The translations under genes were made by a program, and so were the position numbers. Shown in pieces: positions 43,448 to 53,123 of a stretch of 64,000 nucleotides of DNA (positions are counted from its first letter, which is position 1; each line of letters begins with the position of its first letter). A model generated the notes under the pieces. That model worked only from the letters and a program-made list of their open reading frames with translations. It was not told the origin of the DNA and did no database searches. Origin of the DNA: Fodinicola acaciae (lineage in GTDB: Bacteria > Actinomycetota > Actinomycetes > Mycobacteriales > HKI-0501); assembly GCF_010993745.1 (NCBI RefSeq), contig NZ_WOTN01000001.1, forward strand, positions 2,917,235 through 2,981,234, given 5' to 3'.

Positions 43448-44299
43448 TCAGGACAGATGGCTGAATCCAATGCGCCAGGTCGGGTATTTCGGTGTCCAGT
43501 TCAGGTTCTTGCGAGCGTACTGGTTGTCCGCCCCGCGCGCCCATGGTTGTCGGGTCTGTTCGGCGCGCGGCTCGGGCGCGCCCACTGCGCGGCAGAAGTC
43601 CGGCATCCAGTCCAGCGCGGCGGCAGGTTCGTCGTCGCAGACATTCACCGGGCCGGTCGGCCAATTCAATGCCGCAATCGCGGCGGCCACCGCGTCGTCG
43701 ACATGAACGAAACTCGACACATCACCGGTTGCCGTCAGCTGTCCCGTACGCGCCTGCGTCGCCAGCCGTCCGTCCGCGGCGTGCCAGGTGTCCGGACCGT
43801 AGAACAGGCCGTAGCGGAGCAGGACCCATTCCGGCATCCGCCGCACGGACTCCTCCAGGACGGCGACGCCGCGAACGGTGGTCCTGCGTGGTTCGTCGGC
43901 ATGAAGATCGAACGGAGTGTCTTCGGCTGCCGGCTCTGATCCTGGTTCGTACACCCACGAAATACTTTGTGCGACCATTCGCGTCACACCGGCGGCTAGC
44001 GCGGCGTCGACGAGGTTTCGGGTGCCGCGGCGGCGTATTTCCGCGTTCGCGTTCGTGTCACCGCTGGATAGATCCGTAAGTTGGTGCATGACCACCTCAG
44101 GCGCCGCCGCCCGGACCGTGGTTGTCAGCGCGTCCGGGTCGTACACGTTCACCACCGCGGCTTGGGCGCCGGCCGCCACGAGCTGCCGCGCGCCGGCCGG
44201 TCGGCGGGTCAACCCCGTGACCTGATGGCCGGCGCCGACCAGAAGCGGCACCAGGCGACGGCCGACAACACCGGTTGCGCCGGCCAAAAGAATGCGCAT
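43448..44299 (-). CDS. NAD(P)-dependent epimerase/dehydratase (extended SDR)
   Basis: A 283-residue extended SDR. RILLAGATGVVGRRLVPLLV is the N-terminal nucleotide loop (GATGxxG). VVMHQLTDLSSGDTNANAEI and RRGTRNLVDAALAAGVTRMV follow. WVLLRYGLFYGPDTW holds the region after the active site, and SFVHVDDAVAAAIAALNWPT is the strand typical of epimerases and reductases. The catalytic YxxxK is not obvious, so it may be an atypical or NmrA-like member. It stands alone on the minus strand. Confidence 0.87.
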   Translation of the reverse strand: MRILLAGATGVVGRRLVPLLVGAGHQVTGLTRRPAGARQLVAAGAQAAVVNVYDPDALTTTVRAAAPEVVMHQLTDLSSGDTNANAEIRRRGTRNLVDAALAAGVTRMVAQSISWVYEPGSEPAAEDTPFDLHADEPRRTTVRGVAVLEESVRRMPEWVLLRYGLFYGPDTWHAADGRLATQARTGQLTATGDVSSFVHVDDAVAAAIAALNWPTGPVNVCDDEPAAALDWMPDFCRAVGAPEPRAEQTRQPWARGADNQYARKNLNWTPKYPTWRIGFSHLS

Positions 44300-44371
44300 A
44301 ATTCTCGGTCCTCCCTGTTAACGACGTGCTCAGGATAAAACCGTTTGGGGCGGAGGTACCGAGCCAATTCC

Positions 44372-44389
44372 GGACCACTGCGGTGGTCC
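44372..44389 (-). terminator. Hairpin after the M20 peptidase operon
   Basis: GGACCAC (44372-44378) and GTGGTCC (44383-44389) form a 7-bp stem with a four-base loop, 40 bp past the stop of the M20 gene. No clear U-tract. Confidence 0.55.
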
Positions 44390-44429
44390 AGTTCCCGTCG
44401 TACGACTGTGGACCATCGGCAGCCAGTGC

Positions 44430-45698
44430 CTAGGAGACGGCGAACGCGGTCAGTAGCGCTGTTTCGGCCGCGGCTGCCTTCTGTAGGTCGTCGAGCTCGA
44501 CGCTTTCGTTGGGCCCGTGGGGATGGGAGGCCGGGTCGGCGACGCCGGTGACGATGATTTCCGCGTCGGGATACGTGTTGGCGAACTGCGCGACCAGTGG
44601 GATCGAGCCGCCGGACCCGACCTGTACCGGCGGGGTTCCCCATGCCTGGGCGAACGCCGTGCGCGCCGCCGTGTAGCCGGGGCCGGCGGTGTCGAGCTGG
44701 TACGGCTCGATGAATTCCCCCGGCTCGAGGTGGATCCGCGCTGCTTCAGGTGCGAGTTCCAGTATGTGGCGCCGCAGCGCCGCGTACGCCGCGGCGGCGC
44801 TGCCGCCTGGTGGCACTCGCAGCCCGATTTTGGCGCGTACGCTGGCATGCAGGACGTTGCCGGCCGGCGGCGCGTCGATGTCCAGCACGCTGACCGCCGG
44901 CTGGTTCCACAGTCGGTCGGCGATCGGACCTTGTCCGCTTGGTCGGATGCCAGGCAGGATTCCGGCCTCGGCGCGGATCCGGTCCTCGCTGATCGCCAGC
45001 GTTGGCAGCGATCCGCGGCTGAGTCCGGCGATCGCGATCTGGCCGGTGTCGTCATGAAAGCTTGCCACCAGCCGGCACAGCGTGGTCACGGCGTCCGGTG
45101 CGACACCGCCGTACATTCCGCTGTGGACGTTCGCGGCGAGCGTACGGACCGAGACTGTGCAGTCGACCAGGCCACGCAGTCCGACGGTCAGTGCCGGTCG
45201 ACCGGTTTCCCAGTTGTCGCCGTCTGCCAGGACGACCAGGTCGGCGGCCAGCCGGTCGCGGTGTTCGCGAAGGAGCCGGGGCAGTGTCGGCGATCCGGTT
45301 TCCTCCTCGCCTTCGACGAGAACGGTGACGGTCACCGGCGGCCGTCCACCGTGGGCGTGTAGTGCGGCCAGATGGACGGCAATGCCACCCTTGTCGTCGG
45401 CGGTGCCTCTTCCGTACAGCCGGCCGTCGATCTCGGTGGGAACGAACGGTGGTGTACGCCAACCGTCACCCGCCGGTTGCACGTCGTGGTGTGCGTACAA
45501 CAAAACTCTGCGGCTCTCCGGCGGGCCGGGGAAATGCGCGATGACCGCTGGCGCACCGCCGGCAGCGACGATGTCGACCTCGGCCGCGCCGGCGGCGCCG
45601 AACAGGTCGGCGGTCAGCTGGGCCGATTGCACGACCGCGGCGCCGTCGACGCTGGGAATGCGGACGAGGCGTTCCACCGCGTCGCGTACGACAGACAT
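44430..45698 (-). CDS. M20-family metallopeptidase (dipeptidase type)
   Basis: A 422-residue di-zinc peptidase. VLLYAHHDVQPAGDGWRTPP contains the first His and Asp, LYGRGTADDKGGIAVHLAAL the bridging Asp, TVLVEGEEETGSPTLPRLL the general-base Glu and zinc Glu, and VLADGDNWETGRPALTVGLR the next ligand. A closing His is in VADPASHPHGPNESVELDDL. These residues match CNDP/PepV-like enzymes. The ATG at 45698 is five bases after GGAGG and overlaps the MFS stop (TGATG). It is the second gene of an MFS-M20 operon, suggesting import or export of a peptide with hydrolysis. Confidence 0.93.
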   Translation of the reverse strand: MSVVRDAVERLVRIPSVDGAAVVQSAQLTADLFGAAGAAEVDIVAAGGAPAVIAHFPGPPESRRVLLYAHHDVQPAGDGWRTPPFVPTEIDGRLYGRGTADDKGGIAVHLAALHAHGGRPPVTVTVLVEGEEETGSPTLPRLLREHRDRLAADLVVLADGDNWETGRPALTVGLRGLVDCTVSVRTLAANVHSGMYGGVAPDAVTTLCRLVASFHDDTGQIAIAGLSRGSLPTLAISEDRIRAEAGILPGIRPSGQGPIADRLWNQPAVSVLDIDAPPAGNVLHASVRAKIGLRVPPGGSAAAAYAALRRHILELAPEAARIHLEPGEFIEPYQLDTAGPGYTAARTAFAQAWGTPPVQVGSGGSIPLVAQFANTYPDAEIIVTGVADPASHPHGPNESVELDDLQKAAAAETALLTAFAVS

Positions 45699-46867
45699 CA
45701 TTTCCTCCGTAGGTCCAGCAATGCCGGGAACAGCGCGGCGAAAACGGCCGCCGCGGTGATGGCGAACGCACCCGGATAGCCGGAAAAGGCAACCACGGTG
45801 CCAAAACCGGCCGCACCTAGCCCCATGCCACCATCGAACGCCAGGTTCCACAGCGCGCTCGCCCGGCCGTACTGCTCGCGGGGCACCCGCTCGTACATCA
45901 GGGCCAGGGTGACGTTCTGCGCGACTCCGAAGCCGATCCCGAAGACGCACATCCCGGCGATGACGGCGACCGGTGAACCGGTCCAGCACAAGGCCGCGAT
46001 GCCGACCGCGGATGCGATCAGGGCCGGCCACAGCAGCCGGCCGGCGCCGACGCGGTCGCCGTACCGGCCGGCCCACCAACGCGCCAGTGGCGTCGCGATC
46101 GACTGGGCAAACAAGCCGGCAGCGGCCCAGTGCCGCTGGTCGGCCGGCACTGCCAACGGCAGGAACGTGACGCACACGCCGGCGGCCAGCGTCGTGGCGG
46201 CGAAGACGATCGCCGGCCTGGCCAGGCCGCCGACCAGCAGTGCGCTGGCGACACCTGCGTGGCGTTCGGGTGTCGTGGTCGTCGACGGCAGGCCCGCGGC
46301 GGCGAACAGGGCGGGTACGGCCACCACCGCGGCGGCGATGAACAGTGTCACGTAGCCGATCTGCGGCACGGCCCACAGGCCCAGTGGCAACGCCACGATG
46401 GACGGAACCGCCGACGCCAACCCGTAAAGCCCGATGCTTTCGGTGCGCCGGCCGGCCGGCGCGAGTTCGGCGGCGAGCGCCGCGCCGGCCACCACCACGA
46501 TCCCCAACCCACCTCCCCGTGCTAGGCAGACCACCAGCAGAAGGACCAGACCGGCGACACCGTCGAGCGTGATGGTCAGCGCGAGCGCCGGAACACCGAG
46601 CAGGCCAACGCCGATCAGGATGGACGTGCGCGGACCGAGGCGGCTCAGTACGGCCGGAGCGATGAGCTCGACCAGGACGGTTCCCAGCATCATCGTCGCG
46701 GTCGACATACCGGCGACACCTGTGCCGTACGTCGATCCGTACAGCGGCACCACCGACAGCAGCAGGTAGAAGCTGGCCATCGCGGTGACGATCATCGTCA
46801 GCAGCAACACCATCCGGACGTGCAGCAGCGGCCTCGCCGGTTCCACAACCTGTTCAGACACCTCCAT
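45698..46867 (-). CDS. MFS transporter, 12-helix type
   Basis: A 389-residue major facilitator protein with twelve hydrophobic segments. Examples are VRMVLLLTMIVTAMASFYLL (helix 1), SRLGPRTSILIGVGLLGVPA (loop 2-3 and helix 3) and ALYERVPREQYGRASALWNL-like loops in the second half. A GxLADRxGRR-like loop is present as VLSRLGPRTS. Its substrate is unknown. It is cotranscribed with the M20 peptidase and divergent from the large LuxR-type regulator at 46919, which may control it. Confidence 0.9.
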   Translation of the reverse strand: MEVSEQVVEPARPLLHVRMVLLLTMIVTAMASFYLLLSVVPLYGSTYGTGVAGMSTATMMLGTVLVELIAPAVLSRLGPRTSILIGVGLLGVPALALTITLDGVAGLVLLLVVCLARGGGLGIVVVAGAALAAELAPAGRRTESIGLYGLASAVPSIVALPLGLWAVPQIGYVTLFIAAAVVAVPALFAAAGLPSTTTTPERHAGVASALLVGGLARPAIVFAATTLAAGVCVTFLPLAVPADQRHWAAAGLFAQSIATPLARWWAGRYGDRVGAGRLLWPALIASAVGIAALCWTGSPVAVIAGMCVFGIGFGVAQNVTLALMYERVPREQYGRASALWNLAFDGGMGLGAAGFGTVVAFSGYPGAFAITAAAVFAALFPALLDLRRK

Positions 46868-46918
46868 AGCCTCACATCCCGCCGCCGGCGACACATTGGG
46901 CAAAGTCCCTATCCGGCG

Positions 46919-49783
46919 ATGCATCATCGACTGGTGACGACGAGGCTGATCGGACGCGAAGACGAGCGCGCCGAACTGCGGGCCGCCTACGCTGCCGCGG
47001 CCCAAGCGGCTGTCGTCGTCCTGGTCGCCGGGCCGGCCGGCATCGGCAAGACCCGGCTGGTACGCGAGTTCATCGGCGATCTCGGCGACGAGGTGCTGGT
47101 GGTCGAGGGTGCATGCCGTGATTTCGGCCCTGACCGGCTGCCGTACGAACCTTTCATCCCGGTGCTGCGCCGGTTGGTACGCGCGGTCGGCGTGGCGGAG
47201 GCGACCGCGTCGCTGCCCGAACGCGGCACCCGCGGCCTCGCGCGGCTCTTGCCGGAAATCGCGCGAGAGGCGGGTCAGCCCGACCCGCGACCGGACCTGG
47301 ATCCGGGGCTGGGTCGTGCGTGGTTGTACGAGGACGTGTTGACGTTGCTTGAGCACCGGGCGGCGGACCGACCGCTGCTCGTCCTGCTGGAGAACCTGCA
47401 TCGCGCCGACCGGTCGACCAGCGAGTTGTCGACCTTTCTCGCGGACAACCTGAGCACGCCGGGTCTGCTGCTGCTGGGGACGTACCGACCCGACGAGGTC
47501 GACGCCGCGCATCCGTTGTGGTCGGTCGCGCACGGCAACGAACGAGTCCGGCAGATCACGCTGGCCGGCTTGGATCGAGCCGCGGTCGGCCAGCAGGTCG
47601 GCGAGCTGCTGGGGCAGCCACCCGACTCGCCGACCATCGACCGGATTTTTCAGCGTAGCGAGGGAAATCCGCTGTTCATCGAGGCGCTCGTCGCGGCGAC
47701 CGAGGCACCCGCCGGATCGCTGGGACACCTGCTTCTCGGCGATGTCGACCGGCTTGGCGAACAGAGCCGGCGGATCGTACGCGCGGCGGCCGTGGCGGGC
47801 AGCCCGGTTCACCACGACCTGTTAGCCGCCGTCGCCGCTGGGGAGGGCATGGACGACCTGTCCTTGGAGGCGGCGCTGCGGCCACTGGTACGCCGGCGCC
47901 ACTTCCTGGTCGTCGAGGACGGATACGCGTTCAGGCACGAGCTGATCCGCGAAGCCGTGTACGGCAGCCTGTTGCCCGGTGAGCGCGCTCGCCTGCATCG
48001 CCGCTGCGCCGAGGCCATCGCGGCTAACCCGCGGCTGGCATCCGGTCACGATGCACCAGCCGCGATCGCGCACCACTGGTCGGCCGCCGGCGAACACGCG
48101 CGTGCGGCGGAGGCCGCATGGCACGCGGCGGAGTCGGCGCGACGCGCGTACGCCTATGCCGAACAGTTCCGAATGCTGTGCCGGCTCCTTCAGCTGTGGC
48201 ATCACCTGCCGCGACCACGGCCGAACCCATGGCCGAGCGACCGGGTCACGGTCATGGAGACGGCCGCCGCGGCCGCGCTGAGCGCCGGCGAGGTGGCCGG
48301 CGGTTTCGCCATGACCACCGCGGCGCTCACCGAGATCCGCCAACCCGATCGTGCGGCGTCCATGCTGGTCATCCGTGCGGAGCTGGCCGATCGCGGTGGC
48401 GAGGATCCCCTGCCGGACCTACGAAACGCACTGCGGTTGGAGCCGGCGATGCCGGTACGCGCGAGAGTGCTGGCGGCGATGGCAACTGTCGAACGCAACC
48501 AGCGTCGGTCCGCCGAAGCGCAGGACCACGCCAAGCAGGCGTTGGCTATCGCGCAGCAGATCAGCGATCGGCAGGCAGAAGCCGAAGCCCTGCTCACCCT
48601 TGGCGCGCTCGCCGCACGAGACGCTGAACTGTCCACGGCCGCCAGGTTGTTCTCCAGAGCAACCGCCGCGGCCGAAGACGCCGGTGCGCACGACACGCGC
48701 CTGCTGGTCGCGGCAACGGCCTCAGACGCGTTGGAAGCCGCCGGAGAGCACGCCGCGGCGGCGCGGATCGCGCGTACCGGGATCACGCTGGCCGACGAGC
48801 TGGGGTTGGCTCGCACCCGAGGGACCCTGCTGACACCGAATCTCACGGAGTCGCTGCTATCTCTCGGCCAATGGGACGACGCCAGTCGTATCAACCACGC
48901 AGCGTTGGCGCTCGCGCCACCACCGCTCTATCGCGCCTACCTGCACCTCAACCAGGCGACCATCGGGCTTCGACGCGGTCGCGTCGAGCAGGTCGCCGCC
49001 ATCGCCGAGCAGGCCAGAGCCGCCATGCGCGGCCAGGTGAGAGGGGTGGAGTCCTGCCTGGAACCGGATCTGCTGGAGTGCCGCCTCGCCAACGCCAACG
49101 ATGACCGCGCAGCCGCCGCGGCGATCATCGAACACGCCACCACAACCCACGATCTGAGCGAAAGTCCGCGATATGGCTGGCCGCTGCTGCTCGCCGGCAT
49201 TCAGGCGCTGACCCGCCGGCAGCACACCCGCCGGCTTCGTGACGCGCTCGCCGACTGGAGCCGTCGACTGCAGGTCAGCGGTCGCCTACAACAGGCGTAC
49301 GCCGTCACCGTGGCAGCCCACCTCACGGGACACGACGCCTGGGTGGCAGCCATCGCCGCCTGGCGCGAGCTGGACCAGCCCTACACTCTCGCCGAGACAT
49401 TGACCGCCGCCGCCCGAGCGGCCTTGTCGGCCCGCCGCCGGACCGCGGCAGACGACTACCTGACCGAGGCGGCGACGATCGCCACGACACTTGCCGCACG
49501 ACCACTTCTGGCCGACATCGACCGGCTGGCCAAGCGGGCCAGACTGGCAGTCGCCGCCACCCCCAAGCCGAGCAACCCGGCGGGTCTCACCGACCGCGAG
49601 TTGGAGGTCCTGCGGCTGCTCACCGCCGGGTTCAGCAACCGGCAGATCGGCGAGCACCTGTTCATCTCGACCAAGACCGCCGGCGTCCACGTATCCCACA
49701 TCCTGGCCAAGCTCTCGCTCACCACCCGACTCGAGGCAGCGGCCTGGGGACACCACAACAACATCCGCGCAACCAGCTCATGA
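46919..49783 (+). CDS. LAL-type LuxR regulator with AAA ATPase domain
   Basis: A 954-residue large ATP-binding LuxR-family regulator. LIGREDERAELRAAYAAAA introduces the AAA16-type domain, GPAGIGKTRLVREF is the Walker A site (about 38-45), and LLVLLENLHRADRSTSELST the Walker B region. A long helical middle region (about 400-870) follows, of TPR-like character. The C-terminal HTH reads LTDRELEVLRLLTAGFSNRQ then IGEHLFISTKTAGVHVSHIL. The ATG at 46919 has no clear ribosome site, and a GTG five codons on is possible. It is opposite the MFS-M20 operon, with only 51 bp between starts. Confidence 0.93.
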   Translation: MHHRLVTTRLIGREDERAELRAAYAAAAQAAVVVLVAGPAGIGKTRLVREFIGDLGDEVLVVEGACRDFGPDRLPYEPFIPVLRRLVRAVGVAEATASLPERGTRGLARLLPEIAREAGQPDPRPDLDPGLGRAWLYEDVLTLLEHRAADRPLLVLLENLHRADRSTSELSTFLADNLSTPGLLLLGTYRPDEVDAAHPLWSVAHGNERVRQITLAGLDRAAVGQQVGELLGQPPDSPTIDRIFQRSEGNPLFIEALVAATEAPAGSLGHLLLGDVDRLGEQSRRIVRAAAVAGSPVHHDLLAAVAAGEGMDDLSLEAALRPLVRRRHFLVVEDGYAFRHELIREAVYGSLLPGERARLHRRCAEAIAANPRLASGHDAPAAIAHHWSAAGEHARAAEAAWHAAESARRAYAYAEQFRMLCRLLQLWHHLPRPRPNPWPSDRVTVMETAAAAALSAGEVAGGFAMTTAALTEIRQPDRAASMLVIRAELADRGGEDPLPDLRNALRLEPAMPVRARVLAAMATVERNQRRSAEAQDHAKQALAIAQQISDRQAEAEALLTLGALAARDAELSTAARLFSRATAAAEDAGAHDTRLLVAATASDALEAAGEHAAAARIARTGITLADELGLARTRGTLLTPNLTESLLSLGQWDDASRINHAALALAPPPLYRAYLHLNQATIGLRRGRVEQVAAIAEQARAAMRGQVRGVESCLEPDLLECRLANANDDRAAAAAIIEHATTTHDLSESPRYGWPLLLAGIQALTRRQHTRRLRDALADWSRRLQVSGRLQQAYAVTVAAHLTGHDAWVAAIAAWRELDQPYTLAETLTAAARAALSARRRTAADDYLTEAATIATTLAARPLLADIDRLAKRARLAVAATPKPSNPAGLTDRELEVLRLLTAGFSNRQIGEHLFISTKTAGVHVSHILAKLSLTTRLEAAAWGHHNNIRATSS

Positions 49784-50219
49784 CCGTCACTCGCCCGCGG
49801 TCTGTCCAGTCGGGAGATGCCGAATTCGATACCTGGCCAGCGGCAAGGAAACATCGGTTTCCGTCATCGGACCGTTACTGGTTTCCTTTGTTCCCCGCTT
49901 TGTTGATCATCAGCAGGATCGCCGCGAAGGAGGCTGGCGTTGTTGGGTCGGTGCCGGAGTGCCGCAGCCGCATGGCAGGTCCTGGGTCGTGATCGCGTGG
50001 GCTGTCGCAGTGCTTCTGTGGGTCCCATTGAGTGGACCCTTTTCGCCACCTACCGGCACACCGCGAAGTCCACTCGTCGCATTTCTGTGGGACTCATGGT
50101 TGGTGCAATCCTTGATGCGACACCACGACCTGGACCGTCATCTCAGTGACCGGCCTGGAGGAGCGCAAGTAGGTGATGGGAGAAAACCGCGAGCCTTTCG
50201 GATGGTGAGTCGCCAGGCG
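49784..50219. other. Gene-free stretch with one hairpin
   Basis: About 430 bases between the LAL regulator and the MFS gene hold no convincing reading frame. GGGTCC-N8-GGACCC followed by TTTT (50020-50043) is a terminator-like hairpin. The sequence just after it, TCGCCACCTACCGG, recurs at 17686-17700 after a similar GGACCTT context. The stretch may hold remnants of a mobile sequence. Confidence 0.5.
50020..50043 (+). terminator. Hairpin with U-tract
   Basis: GGGTCC (50020-50025) and GGACCC (50034-50039) pair around eight bases and are followed by TTTT (50040-50043). It could end the LAL transcript. Confidence 0.6.
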
Positions 50220-51635
50220 TCAGCGGCGTACGGCGCCGGCCGGCTGCTGGACCTTCTTTTCCCCCACTTGCGGGAAAAGCATGGCCGGGATGAAGGCGAG
50301 AGCGCTGAGTCCGAGCGCGCAGCCGAATGCGACGTGGAAGGCGGTGGTCTGTTCGGCCGTGCTGATCCCGCGTTGGAGGGTGAACGCGAGCAGCGCGGTG
50401 CCGATGACCTGGCCGATCTGCTGTGCGATGCGACTGGCGCTCGTCGCGGCGGCCGTGTGCCGGTCGGGTACGCCACGATAGGTGGCTGTCATCGCGGCCA
50501 GCATGACGGCGCCGACACCGAGGCCGACGACCAGCAGTGCTCCGGCGAGGAAATACAGGCTGAGGTTCGGGCCGGCGGCCACGTACGGCGCCAGGCCCGC
50601 GGCGGTGATCAGCATCCCGCAGACGACGACCGGCTTGTCCGTGCCGATGCGGTCGATCAGGCGTCCGGCGTACGTCATCGACACGGCCATCCCGAGGCCG
50701 AGGGGGACCAGTAGGAAACCGGTCTCCAGCGTGCCGACACCACGAGCCTGTTGGAAGTACAGCGGCAACAGGAAGAACGAGCCGAACAGGGAGCCGCCAA
50801 GCAGGAACAGCAGAGCGCTGGACGCGGCGAAGGATCGATAGCGCAGCAACCGCAGGTCGATGATGGGCCGAGTGGTGGTACGCAAGGCATGACACGCGTA
50901 TCCGACCAGCAGACCAACCCCGAGGACCGCACCGCAGACCGAGGCGACGGTGAAGCCGTTGTTGCCGCTGTCGGACAGTCCATAGACAAGCGCGACCAGG
51001 CCCGATGACAGCAGCGCGAGTCCGGTGGCGTCCAACCGCACGCCACTGACGGTCGCGCGATTGACCGGGACCGTACGCCAGGCGAGCAGCAGCGCGATCA
51101 GGCACAACGGGACCTGCAGGACGAAAACCCAGCGCCATCCGAGTGTTCCGACGGCGACGCCGCCAAGTACCGGTCCCAGCGTCGGTGTCAGACTGCCGGG
51201 GACCGCGACGAAGACCATCGCTCGTCCCATCCGCGCCGGTCCGGCGGCCTGCGCGAGGATCGTACGCACCAGCGGCATCAACAGCCCACCGCCGAGGCCC
51301 TGCACGACGCGGCAGGCGATCAGGGCGTCGATCGACCAGGCGAGCCCGCACAGCAGTGAGCCGGCAAGGAAGACCGCGAGCGCCACGAGCCACGACGTAC
51401 GCGCACCGAAACGGCCCACCAGCCATCCGGACAACGGCACCACGGCGGTCAACGCCAGTACGTAGCCGGTCGTCACCCACTGGATCGTCGCCGCGGTCGC
51501 TCCGAACTGGGTGGTCAGCGACGGCAGCGCGACCAATACGACCGTCATGTCCAGGCCGATCGCCACGCTTCCCAACATGAGTACCAAAGCGAGCCGGACC
51601 AGGCCCGGATCCAGACGTTCCATCGACGGTCTCAT
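50220..51635 (-). CDS. MFS drug/proton antiporter, DHA2 (EmrB/QacA) type
   Basis: A 471-residue 14-helix major facilitator exporter. LMLGSVAIGLDMTVVLVALP is helix 1 with motif D1-like D-x-T, and PLSGWLVGRFGARTSWLVAL contains motif A. RVVQGLGGGLLMPLVRTILA lies in helix 4, and MGRAMVFVAVPGSLTPTLGP followed by VLGG is the antiporter motif C, diagnostic of DHA families. It is divergent from a TetR gene, with two matching operators between, so induction by a drug-like ligand is likely. The ATG at 51635 sits 18 bp from the nearer operator. Confidence 0.93.
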   Translation of the reverse strand: MRPSMERLDPGLVRLALVLMLGSVAIGLDMTVVLVALPSLTTQFGATAATIQWVTTGYVLALTAVVPLSGWLVGRFGARTSWLVALAVFLAGSLLCGLAWSIDALIACRVVQGLGGGLLMPLVRTILAQAAGPARMGRAMVFVAVPGSLTPTLGPVLGGVAVGTLGWRWVFVLQVPLCLIALLLAWRTVPVNRATVSGVRLDATGLALLSSGLVALVYGLSDSGNNGFTVASVCGAVLGVGLLVGYACHALRTTTRPIIDLRLLRYRSFAASSALLFLLGGSLFGSFFLLPLYFQQARGVGTLETGFLLVPLGLGMAVSMTYAGRLIDRIGTDKPVVVCGMLITAAGLAPYVAAGPNLSLYFLAGALLVVGLGVGAVMLAAMTATYRGVPDRHTAAATSASRIAQQIGQVIGTALLAFTLQRGISTAEQTTAFHVAFGCALGLSALAFIPAMLFPQVGEKKVQQPAGAVRR

Positions 51636-51652
51636 GGCACCTCTCTCAATCC

Positions 51653-51702
51653 GAACCGAACGGTTCGGTTCTGCTTTTCGATTCTAGACCGAACGGTTCG
51701 GT
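51653..51702. promoter_or_regulatory. Paired TetR operators at the MFS/TetR gap
   Basis: GAACCGAAC-G-GTTCGGTTC (51653-51671) and ACCGAAC-G-GTTCGGT (51688-51702) are inverted repeats with the same core and one-base centre. Centres are 33 bp apart, three helical turns. They cover most of the 91-bp divergent gap, blocking both promoters. Confidence 0.88.
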
Positions 51703-51726
51703 TCGAACAACTGTTAGGCTGCCGGC

Positions 51727-52356
51727 ATGGCGGTGCGCGACACGGATCGACGGTCGTCGGTCAAGCACGAGGCGATCCTGCGAGCGGCGACGCGGATCTT
51801 TCTCCGCGACGGCTACGCGCGGGCCAGCGTGGCGGCGATCGCCACCGGCGCCGGCGTCGGCAAAGAGACCCTCTACAAGCATTTCGCCAGCAAGGAGGGA
51901 CTGTTCCTGGCCGCGGTCGATCACGCCAGAGCGGCCGCCGGACTTGGCGCCGACGGCGGCGCCGGCCTCATCGTCGACACCGGCGACGTGACGGCCGACC
52001 TGCCCGCGACCGGCGAGCGGTTGGTACGTGCCCTCCTCGCCCCCGAGGTCGCGGCACTACATCGCCTCACCATCGCGGAGCACGGGCACCATCCGCAGCT
52101 GCAGCGCTATTGGCGCGACGGCGACGACACACAAGTGCATCTGGACGATGCGATGGCCGACTACTTCGCCACCTGCGACCGACGTGGCGACCTTGCCGTA
52201 CCAGACCCGGCATTGGCCGCCAGCCACTTCACCACGCTGCTGGCCGCGCATGCTCGCGTCCGCTCGCTTTACGGCAGTCAGCCACTCACCGACGACGAGA
52301 TCCGGACGATCGCCAAGGACACGGCCGAGCTTTTCCTGCGCGCGTACGGCCGGTGA
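51727..52356 (+). CDS. TetR/AcrR-family repressor of the MFS exporter
   Basis: A 209-residue TetR protein. EAILRAATRIFLRDGYARAS, then VAAIATGAGVGKETLYKHFA (recognition helix) and SKEGLFLAAVDHAR form the DNA-binding domain. The ligand domain ends DDEIRTIAKDTAELFLRAYG. It is divergent from a DHA2 exporter. The paired 19/15-bp inverted repeats between them are its likely targets, giving self-repression and efflux control. Confidence 0.93.
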   Translation: MAVRDTDRRSSVKHEAILRAATRIFLRDGYARASVAAIATGAGVGKETLYKHFASKEGLFLAAVDHARAAAGLGADGGAGLIVDTGDVTADLPATGERLVRALLAPEVAALHRLTIAEHGHHPQLQRYWRDGDDTQVHLDDAMADYFATCDRRGDLAVPDPALAASHFTTLLAAHARVRSLYGSQPLTDDEIRTIAKDTAELFLRAYGR

Positions 52357-52359
52357 CCT

Positions 52360-53095
52360 CGCGCTGAGGAATGGCCGGTGGTCACGATCGAATCCGCGAT
52401 CGCCGACCGGCGGACCCGGTCCACCTGGGCTTGCCCAGCCCCCATTTTCGCGCGCGGGACATACGGCCTGCACCCGCCCCCGGGCCAGTGTGGGTGCTGA
52501 CGGAGCTGTCGGCGGACAGATCTCATCCACCCCGATGATGTGCGTTTCGTACGAGCGGCGTTACGTGTTCCCACCCATGTCCGCAACGCCTTGCGGATCA
52601 CGGTGTACGCCGTATGCGACGACGGCACGGTCCACCAAGCCTAGTCATCAACACCGGCGTTCTCGCTTTGGTCGACCTTCTCCCAAAATTTGCCGCGTAG
52701 CTGATAGCGGAGTGTATTGCTGAGGTCATGGCCGGCGGAATGGTCGCCGAGCTTGTCCTTCGTGCCCGCCGCGAGAACCGGTCCGGCAGGTCCATCACCT
52801 CAATGCTGCGTACGTGCATGCCGAGTGAGCGAACAACCTTTTGCCGGCAAATGATCACTTCAACCATAACAACCCTGACTCGGCTTGGGAGAAATCCTCT
52901 TGCCCATCCAACTCGTTTGATGCGCCGGCCGGTTCGCAGTCCGCGCTAGCGCCAAGCTAGCGCGGTCGATCAGCATTCTGACGGCAGCGAACGAGAAAAC
53001 CGAGAGACCCGCGTACGTAGTCGACGTCGTCCCCGCTGCCGCGGCAGGCGCCGATTCGGGGCGGCGGAACAAGGGCCGATTCGTCGGCCGGACAT
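52360..53095. other. Degenerate accessory stretch
   Basis: About 730 bases with no intact gene. A plus-strand run HPDDVRFVRAALRVPTHVRN followed by a stop (near 52640) and a minus-strand run near 52900-53020 have fair codon character, but neither matches a family I know and neither has a clear start. A 10-bp perfect stem, CCGCGCTAGC-N5-GCTAGCGCGG (52941-52965), lies inside. Confidence 0.45.
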
Positions 53096-53123
53096 GGCTG
53101 TATTGGTTGAGGAGCGTCTCAGA

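Noticed and set aside
52500-52650. A plus-strand gene containing HPDDVRFVRAALRVPTHVRN
   Set aside because: Open for only about 40 codons before a stop, with no start or family match.
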